The translations under genes and the position numbers were made by a program. A stretch of DNA of 58,449 nucleotides from Bacteroidetes bacterium RIFCSPLOWO2_12_FULL_35_15 (GTDB lineage Bacteria > Bacteroidota > Bacteroidia > 2-12-FULL-35-15): the NCBI GenBank assembly GCA_001769385.1, contig MEPB01000066.1, positions 1 to 58,449 on the forward strand, written 5' to 3'. Shown here in pieces: positions 25,613 through 34,354 of this stretch (the stretch's first letter is position 1; every line of letters starts with the position of its first letter). Below the pieces are notes generated by a model. The model worked only from the letters and a program-made list of their open reading frames with translations. It did no database searches and was not told where the DNA came from.

Positions 25613-27403
25613 ATGAGAAAAACAATTACCTTTTCAATTGCAGCCTTGTCAGCTTTAGCGACCAGTGCTCAATTACCTGTAAGCACATCACCTCAAAACA
25701 AAAAAGCTCTGATTGAAGAATTTACCGGAATTCATTGTACATATTGTCCTGATGGCCACAAAATATCAGCACAAATTGTTGCAGCAAATCCCGGAAATGC
25801 TTTTGCGGTGAATGTTCACACAGGAAGCTATGCAACTCCAAGCGGGGCTGAATTAGACTTTAGAACTTCTGAGGGTGATGCCATTGCTGCAATATCCACT
25901 ATGGGTATTACCGGTTATCCAACAGGAGATGTGAACCGTCATATTTTTTCGGGTACTACCTTGTCAATGAGCCGAAGCGACTGGGCTGCTTCCGTGGCAA
26001 CGATATTAGGTCAAAGTGCATATGTGAATATTGCCGGTGAAGCTTCCCTGGATATAAATACAAACGTTATGACCATTAATATTCAGGCCTATTACACCGC
26101 TAATAGTCCGCAGGCCACTAACAAACTAACTGTAATGTTAGTACAAAACAATGTTAATGGAACCCAAACAGGTGCTGCATCCTATAATCCAACTATGGTA
26201 AACCCTGATGGTACTTATCGCCACATGCATGCATTGCGTGATGTTATTTCTGCTACCACCGGTGATGCAATTTCACCTACCACAGCTGGAACAACTATCA
26301 ATAAATCATATACCTATACTGTTCCGGGGATAATTAGGAACATACCGGTTGATGTGTCTAATCTCGAATTAATTGCTTTTGTAGGGGAATCAACGAATGC
26401 TGAAATTATTAATGTAGGAACACTTCCAATTACCTATACAGGAATTACCACTACAAACAATGGTGCTGCAAGTTCACTTGTAGTTGAGAACAATATTTGC
26501 CAAACGTCAACTATACCATCATTTCTTTTAAAGAACAAAGGTTCTGCAACAATGACAAGCGCTGCTATAAGCTATTCAGTTAATGGCGGAACGGCACAGA
26601 TTTACAATTGGACGGGTTCATTAACCTCGTTGGCGTCAACTACCATAACTTTGCCGGTTATTAACTTTACATTAAACGCTTCCAACACTATAAATCTATC
26701 GGTTCAAAGCATAAACGGTGGTACTGATCAGGATGTAAGTGATAACACTGCAACAGCCACATTTATTGAAACTACCACCTTAGTAACATCCGGTACTATT
26801 ACAATTAATGTGACACAAGATCAGTATGGTACTGAAACCTCCTGGAGCCTTTTTGATGTATCAGGTTCAGTAATTACCAGCGGAGGGCCATATGCTAACT
26901 TAACCGCAAGCGGAGTGCTATTGCATACATCCACTGCAACTTTACCTTCTGATGGTTGTTATCGTTTTGAGATTTATGATTCGTATGGCGATGGGATCAA
27001 CTCAGGTTTTGGTGCAGGAAAAGTAGAGTTGAAAAATGCATCAGGCACCACTTTTTATTCTCTATCCGGTGCTGCAGCTAACTTTGGGAGTAAGGGAGTA
27101 CGCAACTTCAAAAAAGGACCAACTTCAATTCTAGAAAATGAATTTGTTAACAATGTGAACATTTATCCAAACCCGGTTTCAACTAATGCAACTATCAGCT
27201 TCAACTTAATTGAATCCAATGAAGTGATTATTGAAGTAGTAAATGCGATCGGACAAATAGTTTCAACAAAAAATTTAGGTAAAGTAAGTGCTGGCGAACA
27301 AAATTATTCAATGGATGCTTCTACCCTGAACAATGGTTTCTATTTCGTTAACATCCGTGTAGGAAACAGTAATGTTGTTAAAAAGATCTCAATAAATAAA
27401 TAA
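25613..27403 (+). CDS. Omp28-related secreted protein with T9SS sorting domain
   Basis: A 596-residue precursor. The signal peptide is RKTITFSIAALSALATSAQ. The Omp28 domain follows, with a thioredoxin-like CxxC at C42/C45 (LIEEFTGIHCTYCPDGHKI), typical of the Porphyromonas Omp28 family. A middle beta-sandwich region repeats (AAISYSVNGGTAQIYNWTG), then a domain with DGCYRFEIYDSYGDGINSGFG, and a complete sorting domain (NIYPNPVSTNATISFN through VKKISINK). It probably acts at the cell surface. It heads a cluster with a TlpA-like thioredoxin, a DUF6029 protein and a second Omp28 protein. Confidence 0.9.
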   Translation: MRKTITFSIAALSALATSAQLPVSTSPQNKKALIEEFTGIHCTYCPDGHKISAQIVAANPGNAFAVNVHTGSYATPSGAELDFRTSEGDAIAAISTMGITGYPTGDVNRHIFSGTTLSMSRSDWAASVATILGQSAYVNIAGEASLDINTNVMTINIQAYYTANSPQATNKLTVMLVQNNVNGTQTGAASYNPTMVNPDGTYRHMHALRDVISATTGDAISPTTAGTTINKSYTYTVPGIIRNIPVDVSNLELIAFVGESTNAEIINVGTLPITYTGITTTNNGAASSLVVENNICQTSTIPSFLLKNKGSATMTSAAISYSVNGGTAQIYNWTGSLTSLASTTITLPVINFTLNASNTINLSVQSINGGTDQDVSDNTATATFIETTTLVTSGTITINVTQDQYGTETSWSLFDVSGSVITSGGPYANLTASGVLLHTSTATLPSDGCYRFEIYDSYGDGINSGFGAGKVELKNASGTTFYSLSGAAANFGSKGVRNFKKGPTSILENEFVNNVNIYPNPVSTNATISFNLIESNEVIIEVVNAIGQIVSTKNLGKVSAGEQNYSMDASTLNNGFYFVNIRVGNSNVVKKISINK

Positions 27404-27423
27404 AATCCCGGCTTTGAAAATAG

Positions 27424-27472
27424 ATCAGCAGTTTGGCTTGTAGTTTGACATACCACTGCTGATTTATTTTTT
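27424..27472 (+). terminator. Rho-independent terminator after the Omp28/T9SS gene
   Basis: ATCAGCAGT at 27424-27432 pairs perfectly with ACTGCTGAT at 27455-27463, loop 22 bases, followed by TTATTTTTTA. It lies 20 bp after the stop and just before the TlpA-like gene. Confidence 0.65.
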
Positions 27473-27493
27473 ACTAATTTTACAAAACATTTT

Positions 27494-28015
27494 ATGAAAA
27501 AAATTATACTTGGTTTATTCATAGTTGGAGCATTCGCTTCTGCAACCATCATTCAAAATTCAGAGGGGAGATCTATTCCTGCTGCTGACGTGAAAACGCT
27601 TGATGGAAAAACAGTTAATACATCAAAATTTTCAAATGATGGCAAGCCAATGATCATTGATTTTTGGGCAACCTGGTGCAAACCCTGCAAAAAAGAATTG
27701 GATGCTATCTCTGAGGTTTATGCAGAATGGCAAAAAGAAACAGGCGTAAAATTAATTGCTATTTCTATTGACGACTCCCGTAGTTCGGGTAAAGTATCTG
27801 CTGATGCTAAAACCCATGGATGGGAATACGAGGTTTACCTGGACGAAAATCAGGATTTTAAACGCGCACTTAATGTTGGAGATATTCCCCAGGTATTTAT
27901 CCTGAATGGTAAAGGCGAAATAGTTTGGCAACACAATGGATATGTTGATGGTGGCGAGGAACATATTTTTGAGGTCCTGAAAAAAGTTGCTAAAGGAGAA
28001 AAAATAACAGAATAA
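27494..28015 (+). CDS. TlpA-family periplasmic thioredoxin-like protein
   Basis: A 173-residue TlpA/ResA-like disulfide reductase. The N-terminal segment KKIILGLFIVGAFASATII is a signal or anchor, then the thioredoxin fold with FWATWCKPCKKELDAI (C62, C65) and the cis-Pro turn in GDIPQVFILNGKGEIVWQHNGYV. It lies between two Omp28-type proteins that each carry a CxxC pair, so it is a likely redox partner for them or for DUF6029; that link is inferred from position only. The terminator upstream implies its own promoter, perhaps TAATTTTA just before the start. Confidence 0.92.
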   Translation: MKKIILGLFIVGAFASATIIQNSEGRSIPAADVKTLDGKTVNTSKFSNDGKPMIIDFWATWCKPCKKELDAISEVYAEWQKETGVKLIAISIDDSRSSGKVSADAKTHGWEYEVYLDENQDFKRALNVGDIPQVFILNGKGEIVWQHNGYVDGGEEHIFEVLKKVAKGEKITE

Positions 28016-28061
28016 TTAAAGGCTGTTTAATTTCTTAAACTAATTTAACAGTATTGAGAAT

Positions 28062-28171
28062 GTCATTCCGACCACTTCGGCTTCGCTCAGTGTAAACTCC
28101 GCGGAGGAATCTTAATATTTATCAGCATAATTGAAAGGAGTAAAAAGATTTCCCGACAAGCTCGAAATGAC
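28062..28171. repeat. 110-bp interspersed palindromic element (copy A)
   Basis: It begins GTCATTCCGACC and ends with TCGAAATGAC, and contains TATTTATCAGCATAAT. The same element occurs in reverse orientation at 44060-44169 with the same 110-bp length. It has inverted ends and no ORF. It is a MITE- or REP-like repeat in the gap between the TlpA-like and DUF6029 genes. Confidence 0.8.
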
Positions 28172-28225
28172 AAGAAAAAATTTCGAATATAATTTTAAAA
28201 CATAAATAGAAAAAATTTCCTCATT

Positions 28226-29893
28226 GTGAGAAAAAAATATTTTGGATTAATAAAAGCAGCTGCATTTTTAGTTGTAGTATTCTATAGCAACTTATCTGTT
28301 GCACAATTAAATTTAAATACATTAAATAACCTCAACTTAGGTGAAGTGCATGGCAATTTTCAGGCAAATGCACAATATTATATTCCTGATTCAACAATCG
28401 GAGCAGCGGAAGTACCGGAAAAAATGCTGATGAACGGCTTTGCAAATATCATTTATACAAAAGGAAAATTTACTGCCGGTATCCGATACGAAAGTTATTT
28501 AAATGGATTGCAAGGATATCCTTCCGGATATAAAGGAAACGGAATTCCATATCGCTATGCAACTTATAAATCAGATGAGCTAGAAGTTACGGTAGGCAGC
28601 TTCTATGAACAATTCGGGAACGGCTTAACATTGCGAAGTTATGAAGAGCGAAATTTGGGATTAGACAATGCGCTGGATGGGGTCAGATTAAAATACCAGC
28701 CATTTAAAGGAGTTTATTTAAAAGGATTGATCGGTAAACAACGTACTTATTTTGCTACTGCAGGCTTGGTTCGTGGCTTTGATGGAGAGATCCAGTTGAA
28801 TGAAGCTTTTGCGAAACTAAAAGATAAAAAACTGGTGGTAACACTCGGTGGAAGTTTTGTAAGTAAATTTCAAACGGATGCCGACCCGACACTTGTATTG
28901 CCCCAAAATGTTGGTAATTCGGCCGGACGATTTGAGATCACCAGAAATAACTTCAGAATAAACGGAGAATATGCCTATAAAATAAATGACCCCTCGTCTG
29001 ATAATAATTTTATTTATAAATATGGTGATGCTGCTCTGTTACAAGCAACTTATGCAGTTAAAGGATTTGCATTATCACTTAGCGGCTCCCGAATCGATAA
29101 TATGAGTTATCGTTCCGACAGAACGGCTCAGATAACCAATCTGTTAATTAATTATATTCCTGCTTTACCCAAACAACATACTTACAGCTTATTGGCTTTT
29201 TATCCGTATGCATCCCAATCCAAAGGAGAGATGGAGTTTTCTGGCGAACTAAAATATAAAATAAAAAAGGGTACCGTATTGGGTGGTGCTTATGGAACAG
29301 AAATAATTGTAAATTATTCGGGTGCAAACAGTCTGGATACCACTCAAATAAAAGGAACAGATACAAAGCATTTAGGCTATTCTTCCAATTATGCAGGAGT
29401 AGGAAAAGAAGTTTACTTCCGCGATCTGTATGTTGAAATATCAAAAAAGATAAACAAGACCTGGAAGGGAACATTGGTTTATTCTTACCAGGTGTATAAC
29501 AAATCCATTATTCAAAAACCGGGTTCTCCCACTATTTATTCGAATATTGTAATAGCAGACATTACGTATAAATTAAAAGCCACACGTTCATTACGCTTAG
29601 AATTGCAAAATTTACAAACCAAACAGGACCACCAGGATTGGGCCTATGCATTATTAGAATTTACGATCAACGAAAATTGGTTCATCGCTGCGGGAGATCT
29701 GTATAATTATGGGAACGAAGAAAGTTCAAAGCGTTATCATTATTATATGGGAAATATTGGCTTCACAAAAAATGCGAACCGAATTACATTAAGTTATGGG
29801 AAACAACGCGAAGGAATATTCTGTGTTGGTGGGGTTTGCAGGAATGTACCCGCTTCAAATGGTATAACACTTTCAGTTTCCAGTAGTTTCTAA
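28226..29893 (+). CDS. DUF6029 family outer-membrane protein
   Basis: A 555-residue protein with a signal peptide (KAAAFLVVVFYSNLSVAQ) and alternating aromatic/hydrophobic strands typical of an outer-membrane beta-barrel. Segments such as YEQFGNGLTLRSYEERNLGLDNALDGVRLKYQPFKGVYLKG and the final TLSVSSSF fit the DUF6029 family, which often lies next to Omp28/TlpA genes in Bacteroidota. The start is GTG at 28226; no ATG closer to the signal sequence was seen. The function is unknown. The next gene starts 17 bp after its stop. Confidence 0.82.
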   Translation: MRKKYFGLIKAAAFLVVVFYSNLSVAQLNLNTLNNLNLGEVHGNFQANAQYYIPDSTIGAAEVPEKMLMNGFANIIYTKGKFTAGIRYESYLNGLQGYPSGYKGNGIPYRYATYKSDELEVTVGSFYEQFGNGLTLRSYEERNLGLDNALDGVRLKYQPFKGVYLKGLIGKQRTYFATAGLVRGFDGEIQLNEAFAKLKDKKLVVTLGGSFVSKFQTDADPTLVLPQNVGNSAGRFEITRNNFRINGEYAYKINDPSSDNNFIYKYGDAALLQATYAVKGFALSLSGSRIDNMSYRSDRTAQITNLLINYIPALPKQHTYSLLAFYPYASQSKGEMEFSGELKYKIKKGTVLGGAYGTEIIVNYSGANSLDTTQIKGTDTKHLGYSSNYAGVGKEVYFRDLYVEISKKINKTWKGTLVYSYQVYNKSIIQKPGSPTIYSNIVIADITYKLKATRSLRLELQNLQTKQDHQDWAYALLEFTINENWFIAAGDLYNYGNEESSKRYHYYMGNIGFTKNANRITLSYGKQREGIFCVGGVCRNVPASNGITLSVSSSF

Positions 29894-29909
29894 TTGATAA
29901 AAAAAGAGA

Positions 29910-30806
29910 ATGAGAATTAAATTTAGTTCAACCATCGCGATCGGATTCGCTTTATTGATATCTTCCTGTGATTTTGTAACGTTGCCCGAACAGGGTACTG
30001 TTGGTCCAACCGGCCCTACCGGTATAGATAGCACAGTACATCGTAAGGTGTTGTTAGAAGATTATACCGGGCACAAATGTACCGCTTGTCCTGCTGCTGC
30101 TGTCACTGCAAATTCAATAATAGTAGCGAATCCCGACAAAGTAATTGTTATAGGTGTTCATGCGGGTTTTTTTTCTAATCCTGTGGCTTCCGGAACTCAG
30201 TACTTAACTGATTTCAGAACAACCGCAGGCACAGCGTATGATACGTATTTTGGAATTTCAGCAGTATCGAATCCGAATGGTTTAATAAACCGGAAAGATT
30301 ATACGCCTACTACCACTACACATGTTAAAGCTCCCGGAACCTGGGCAACTGAAGTGGCCATTGAATTAGCAAAACCCCCATTGGCAAAACTACAAATTGC
30401 AACCACCTACAATGCAGGAACACGGGTTTTAACCTGTGATGTAAATTCTACTTTTTTGCAGGATACTTTAACTGGCGGACCCTACAATTTGATCGTTGTT
30501 GTACTTCAGGATTCTATCATTGCTGATCAGCTGGATGCAGGAGTATATGTGCCATTGTATATGCACCGACATGTTTTAAGAGACAATATCAATGGTACCT
30601 GGGGCGAAAATTTAGTGAACGCAGGATCAATTATTACTAATTCGGTGATCAATAAAAATTACAACTATACATTTCCGGCAACTTATCCTGCTGCCGGTGG
30701 GGCAAGTTCAACAAGTTGTGATGTAAATCGTTGTTACGTTGTTGCCTTTATTTATAATGATGCTACAAAAGAAGTAATACAAGTAGAAGAGAAGAAAGTA
30801 CAATAA
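29910..30806 (+). CDS. Omp28-related lipoprotein
   Basis: A 298-residue lipoprotein precursor with lipobox LISSC, acylated Cys20. A collagen-like GPTGPTG spacer follows at 32-38. The Omp28 domain carries CxxC at C57/C60 (LLEDYTGHKCTACPAAAV), as in the larger Omp28 protein at 25613-27403. There is no T9SS signal, so it is anchored in the outer membrane by lipid. It lies 17 bp after the DUF6029 gene and is probably co-transcribed with it. A strong terminator follows. Confidence 0.9.
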   Translation: MRIKFSSTIAIGFALLISSCDFVTLPEQGTVGPTGPTGIDSTVHRKVLLEDYTGHKCTACPAAAVTANSIIVANPDKVIVIGVHAGFFSNPVASGTQYLTDFRTTAGTAYDTYFGISAVSNPNGLINRKDYTPTTTTHVKAPGTWATEVAIELAKPPLAKLQIATTYNAGTRVLTCDVNSTFLQDTLTGGPYNLIVVVLQDSIIADQLDAGVYVPLYMHRHVLRDNINGTWGENLVNAGSIITNSVINKNYNYTFPATYPAAGGASSTSCDVNRCYVVAFIYNDATKEVIQVEEKKVQ

Positions 30807-30822
30807 CAGGTTGATCTTTATC

Positions 30823-30866
30823 AATACAAATGCACCAAGGCAATAGTTTTGGTGCATTTGTATTTT
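30823..30866 (+). terminator. Strong hairpin terminator after the Omp28 lipoprotein gene
   Basis: A perfect 16-bp stem: 30823-30838 pairs with 30849-30864, loop GGCAATAGTT, then TTATT. The right arm contains the TTTG that looks like the -33 element of the next promoter. Confidence 0.75.
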
Positions 30867-30876
30867 ATTACCTTTG
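30848..30876 (+). promoter_or_regulatory. Promoter of the beta-barrel gene
   Basis: TTTG at 30848-30851, a 17-bp spacer and TACCTTTG at 30869-30876. The start point expected 5-7 bases later falls at or next to the ATG at 30883, so the mRNA is probably leaderless or has a very short leader. Confidence 0.6.
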
Positions 30877-30882
30877 TAATGC

Positions 30883-31503
30883 ATGAGAAAAATCATTTTT
30901 ATTGCTGTCTTGTTTTTTTTGATCGGTTCCGAAACAAAGGCGCAACAACGTTTTAAAGCGGGATTGAAAGTCGGCTTGAGTACCAGTCAGGTTGCAGGTG
31001 ACACGTATAGCGGATTTCATCAGGCGGGTTTTGATGGCGGTGGGTTTGTTAATGGGAAGCTAAGCGAAAAATGGACTGCTCAATTTGAAATAATTTATAT
31101 CCAAAAAGGAAGTAAACACAGGCCTGATCCTGATAAAGGCGACCTGAGCTCCTATTTTTTACGGTTAGATTATGTGGAGGTGCCTGTGTTGTTCCAATAT
31201 CATCAACAGAAATTTACATTTGAAGCGGGGCCCGGGTTCGGCTACCTGGTAAAGGTAAAAGAAGTGAATGACTATGGTGAAATAACAGGAGACCGTCCTT
31301 TTTTTAAAACAGAAGCAAGTTTTAATTTAGGAATAAGTTATACGATCTATAAAAATCTGGCAATGAACTGGAGATATTGTAATTCATTTTTAGCAATTCG
31401 TAAACATGCTTCCGGAGCAAGCAGATGGTATAATCCCGGACAAATAAACAATGTATTGGCATTTACATTAACCTATCAGTTTGGAACTAATGAATCAGAA
31501 TAA
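30883..31503 (+). CDS. Outer-membrane beta-barrel protein (PorT-like)
   Basis: A 206-residue barrel precursor: signal peptide KIIFIAVLFFLIGSETKAQ, then QRFKAGLKVGLSTSQVAGD, FEIIYIQKGSKHR and YVEVPVLFQYH, which are features of the PorT / outer_membrane_beta-barrel family of small eight-stranded barrels in Bacteroidota. PorT itself takes part in T9SS, but this general family is large, so a specific role is not claimed. Its end overlaps ubiX by 14 bp. A promoter within the preceding terminator drives it. Confidence 0.85.
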   Translation: MRKIIFIAVLFFLIGSETKAQQRFKAGLKVGLSTSQVAGDTYSGFHQAGFDGGGFVNGKLSEKWTAQFEIIYIQKGSKHRPDPDKGDLSSYFLRLDYVEVPVLFQYHQQKFTFEAGPGFGYLVKVKEVNDYGEITGDRPFFKTEASFNLGISYTIYKNLAMNWRYCNSFLAIRKHASGASRWYNPGQINNVLAFTLTYQFGTNESE

Positions 31504-32065
31504 ACATAAACTTGTTTTAGCCATTACCGGTGCAAGCGGTGCAGTGTATGCAAAAGTGCTGCTCGATAAATTAAATGCTCTGCAGCAACAAATAGAAACT
31601 GTTGGAATAGTGATGAGTGATAATGCAAAAGATGTCTGGAAATTTGAATTGGGAAATTCTGATTTTGAAAAAACAAATTTTAAGATCTATGCGACCAATG
31701 ATTTTTTTGCGCCCTTTGCTTCCGGCTCTGCAAAATACGATACGATGATTGTTTGTCCTTGTTCCATGGGCACCTTGGCGCGTATTGCAAGCGGCATTTC
31801 TAACGATCTGACCACACGTGCCGCTGATGTTATTTTAAAAGAAAGGAGAAAACTCATTCTTGTAACACGTGATACGCCCTTGAGTTTGATCCATATCAAC
31901 AATATGAAAACGGTTACTGAAGCAGGTGGAATTATTTGTCCGGCAAGTCCTTCCTTTTACAGCAAACCACAAACCATCGAAATGCTTGCAGCTACTGTAA
32001 TTGACAGGGTTCTTGATCTCTGCGGCCTGGAGCAGAATTCATTTAGATGGGGAACCAAAAAATAA
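31490..32065 (+). CDS. ubiX: Flavin prenyltransferase UbiX
   Basis: A UbiX/Pad1 flavoprotein of 191 residues that prenylates FMN to make the cofactor of UbiD decarboxylases. Motifs: LVLAITGASGAVYAKVLLDKL at the FMN site, CPCSMGTLARIASGISNDLTTRAADV, and ILVTRDTPLSLIHINNM. I chose the ATG at 31490, which overlaps the upstream gene by 14 bp; a TTG three codons earlier is possible. No ubiD is in the window. It probably serves menaquinone or aromatic-acid decarboxylation. Confidence 0.94.
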   Translation: MNQNKHKLVLAITGASGAVYAKVLLDKLNALQQQIETVGIVMSDNAKDVWKFELGNSDFEKTNFKIYATNDFFAPFASGSAKYDTMIVCPCSMGTLARIASGISNDLTTRAADVILKERRKLILVTRDTPLSLIHINNMKTVTEAGGIICPASPSFYSKPQTIEMLAATVIDRVLDLCGLEQNSFRWGTKK

Positions 32066-32131
32066 AGTACTCAGTCACAATTCGTTATAAAATTTTATGA
32101 TTTTTTATGAAAGTTATTTTTTAACAATTGG

Positions 32132-32139
32132 TAACTTTG
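32132..32139 (+). promoter_or_regulatory. -7 box (TAACTTTG) upstream of the 64-residue protein gene
   Basis: It matches TAnnTTTG about 74 bp before the ATG at 32213. No clear -33 element. Confidence 0.4.
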
Positions 32140-32212
32140 CCCTTGACATTTCGTTTTAAACGATGTAAATTAGTTCAATAAAATTTTGATAACCCCTTAA
32201 TAAAGCATCCTC

Positions 32213-32407
32213 ATGTTTGAATTAAGTAAAAATATTTTGCAGAAAGTGAGTTTTGATAAGGTCCTTTTTCGCAAAGAATTGACAAAAGCTGTAAAGTGGC
32301 TGAAGCCGGAAGAAAAAGCATTATTAATGATGTGGTGTTTAACTACCTTCGGACATCAATATAAAGATGTGATTCATGAAGTGTATAAAACCGTTGTTAA
32401 ATCCTAA
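32213..32407 (+). CDS. Small conserved helical protein
   Basis: A 64-residue protein with a regular amphipathic pattern (MFELSKNILQKVSFDKVLFRKEL, then WLKPEEKALLMMWCLTTFGHQYKDVIHEV). I recall near-identical short proteins in Flavobacteriia and Sphingobacteriia, which supports a real gene despite its size. There is no signal peptide or known domain. It has its own TAACTTTG box and is not in an operon. The function is unknown. Confidence 0.7.
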   Translation: MFELSKNILQKVSFDKVLFRKELTKAVKWLKPEEKALLMMWCLTTFGHQYKDVIHEVYKTVVKS

Positions 32408-32911
32408 TTTTTTTCTTTCCATTTTTAATGATGCAGGTCTCTTTTTTTTTGGAGGTTTCTAAGTCATTGTTTTGATTCGTATCAAAAGCTACTTAATAAA
32501 TAATCAGCATCACTTCATTTAAGCTTCTTTCTTTCTTTTGATTCTCCAAAAGAAAGAAGAGTTTCAATTCGATTTTTCTTTCTTGATTCTACAGAAAAAA
32601 TAAAAATTGCATTTCTATTTTTCTTTCTTTCTTTTTCCTTGATGATACGAGAAACAGGGCAAAATATACGATGTACATTTGAGCCGGTAAGTGTGTAAGC
32701 TCAAGAACAAATCCTGCATCTGCAGGACTCCACACTGGCAACAAACCCTCCTTGAAAAAAGGAGAGGTGATTGGACTATTTTATATTCCAATTGGTATAA
32801 AGAGGTCCTTTTTATTCGGGAAATTTAGAGCATTTTGTCTGTAACATTTTAATTCCTTTGCCGTTCTTATAATAGTACATTTGTTTATCTATCCACACAA
32901 AAACAAAACCC
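32408..32911. other. 504-bp intergenic stretch with repeat
   Basis: No gene is visible. It contains pyrimidine-rich runs (TTTCTTTCTTTT blocks near 32525-32640), a 115-bp interspersed repeat (32628-32742) also found reversed at 37509-37615, and a small hairpin TCCTGCA-TC-TGCAGGA at about 32712-32727. Confidence 0.7.
32628..32742. repeat. About 115-bp interspersed repeat, copy 1
   Basis: The 61-bp core at 32651-32711 matches the reverse complement of 37530-37590 with three mismatches, and the flanking CTCCACACTGGCAAC also matches. An inner hairpin TTGAGC/GCTCAA is conserved. The variable stretch between core and flank differs between copies. Confidence 0.85.
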
Positions 32912-33658
32912 ATGAAAAACATTCTATTTAGTTTGATATTGATTTCTGCAAGTCTGATTTTTACAAGCTGCAACAATGCTACCGTTTCAACAGGTGATGG
33001 CTCCAATAAAGTAACAGGAAACGGAAAAGTAAAATCAGAACAACGGGAAATAAATCACTTTAATAAAATAGAAGCGGTGGGTGTATTTAATATTATTCTT
33101 TCGCAAAGCGACCAAGAATCGGTAAAGGTAGAAACGGATGAAAACATTCAGCCACTGATTTTAACTTCGGTAGAAAATGAAGTGTTAACGATCAGCATGA
33201 AAGACAGTACTTCTATTGATAAAATGAAAAAAATAAATATCTATATCTCCTTTACAGATCTTTCGAAACTGAATTCCACCGGTGTAGGAAGTTTAAAATG
33301 TGCCACTAAATTAAATTTAAAAGAATTTGAATTAGATGCAAAAGGAGTGGGTGCAACCGAATTAAATATCGATGCCGAAAAATTAACCATCAATTCTGAA
33401 ATTGTTGGAGCATTGGTTTTAGCAGGTACAGTAAAAGAGGTGATCATAAACAACAAAGGTTTGGGTGCTATTTCGGCATTTGACCTGAAAGCTGAAAATT
33501 TAAGTCTGCGTTCAGAAGGTGTTGGAGCTGCTGAAGTGTATGCTTCAAACGACTTGCGTGTTGATGTAAGTGGTTTAGGAAGTGTAAAATACAAAGGCAA
33601 CCCAAAAACAAAAAACATTAAAAAAGAAGGATTAAGTAAAGTGGAGCGGGCGGATTAA
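32912..33658 (+). CDS. GIN-domain (DUF2807) lipoprotein
   Basis: A 248-residue lipoprotein with lipobox IFTSC, acylated Cys20. The rest is a GIN (DUF2807) domain, a right-handed beta-helix-like repeat with the pattern GVGALELNIDA / GVGAAEVYASNDL / GLGSVKYKGNP. It opens with the usual HFNKIEAVGVFNIILSQSDQESVKVE. The function is unknown, probably an adhesin-like or envelope-stress surface protein. It is surrounded by repeats and has no obvious partners. Confidence 0.88.
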   Translation: MKNILFSLILISASLIFTSCNNATVSTGDGSNKVTGNGKVKSEQREINHFNKIEAVGVFNIILSQSDQESVKVETDENIQPLILTSVENEVLTISMKDSTSIDKMKKINIYISFTDLSKLNSTGVGSLKCATKLNLKEFELDAKGVGATELNIDAEKLTINSEIVGALVLAGTVKEVIINNKGLGAISAFDLKAENLSLRSEGVGAAEVYASNDLRVDVSGLGSVKYKGNPKTKNIKKEGLSKVERAD

Positions 33659-33734
33659 AAGTGTAAAGGCATTTGTTTTTAACCATTCTGTCATTTCGGG
33701 TCCTTCGACTTTTCCACGTTGAACGTAGCCCCCA

Positions 33735-33782
33735 GTTGAGCGTAGCCTCCCGGCTACGTTCTATTAAACAAGGCGTCTCGCC
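33735..33782. repeat. 48-bp direct repeat, left copy
   Basis: It matches 35872-35919 with 46 of 48 bases identical, in the same orientation. It includes the hairpins CGTAGCC-TCC-CGGCTACG-type and GGCG-TCT-CGCC. The pair brackets the 498-residue gene. Confidence 0.85.
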
Positions 33783-34087
33783 TTACTGTTATTCTCGCCA
33801 AGATGCCGGTTTTAAAAGGTTGTAGCGAGACGCTACGACCAACCAGGATCCCCACTAAGTAGGATCGAGCTCGGACTAAAACAAGGCTGGTTTGAAAAAA
33901 TATCCAATGATCTTATTGAGCAATCAACCTTTATTCTGTTCAACGAAAGTGTAAATTTTTGTGGGAATGTAAATAAAACTGTGTAGAGGTACCCGAAGAA
34001 CGAGTGCTATTTCAAATTCAAGGGGCTGCCCGAAGGGCGGGGGATGTTTTTCTCCCCATATCTTATTATTTAACGATATAAAAAGTG

Positions 34088-34127
34088 GGGGTAAAATTAC
34101 CCCCGGTAAAAAGGGTAATTTTACCCC
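34088..34127. repeat. Nested inverted repeat upstream of the 498-residue gene
   Basis: GGGGTAAAATTACCC at 34088-34102 and its exact reverse complement at 34113-34127, with a 10-bp spacer. Each arm is itself nearly palindromic, so the segment could fold as one long hairpin or two small ones. There is no T-run after it. Confidence 0.7.
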
Positions 34128-34354
34128 TTGACAAGCTTATAAATTTAGTTTACGTTTGCTGTAAGCTTTTGTGCTTTGAACAAGATGCAAAACCATGATA
34201 AAAGATAGGTTTTGGGATTGGGATTGGTTTAAATTGGAGGGGGATTTAATTTTGAGATAGACTGAATGAGTTTATATAAATGTTGGCGGTAATATTAAGG
34301 ATTGGGCTATCTATTGCAAAGAAACAATATTTCAGAAATTTAAAATGAACGACT

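Larger units (their letters stand above)
33659..34354. other. 696-bp intergenic stretch rich in hairpins
   Basis: No gene is visible. It holds the left 48-bp direct repeat (33735-33782), the hairpin GTAGCG-AGA-CGCTAC near 33822, and a nested inverted repeat at 34088-34127. A short out-of-frame reading frame at 34345 overlaps the start of the next gene and is ignored. Confidence 0.7.
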
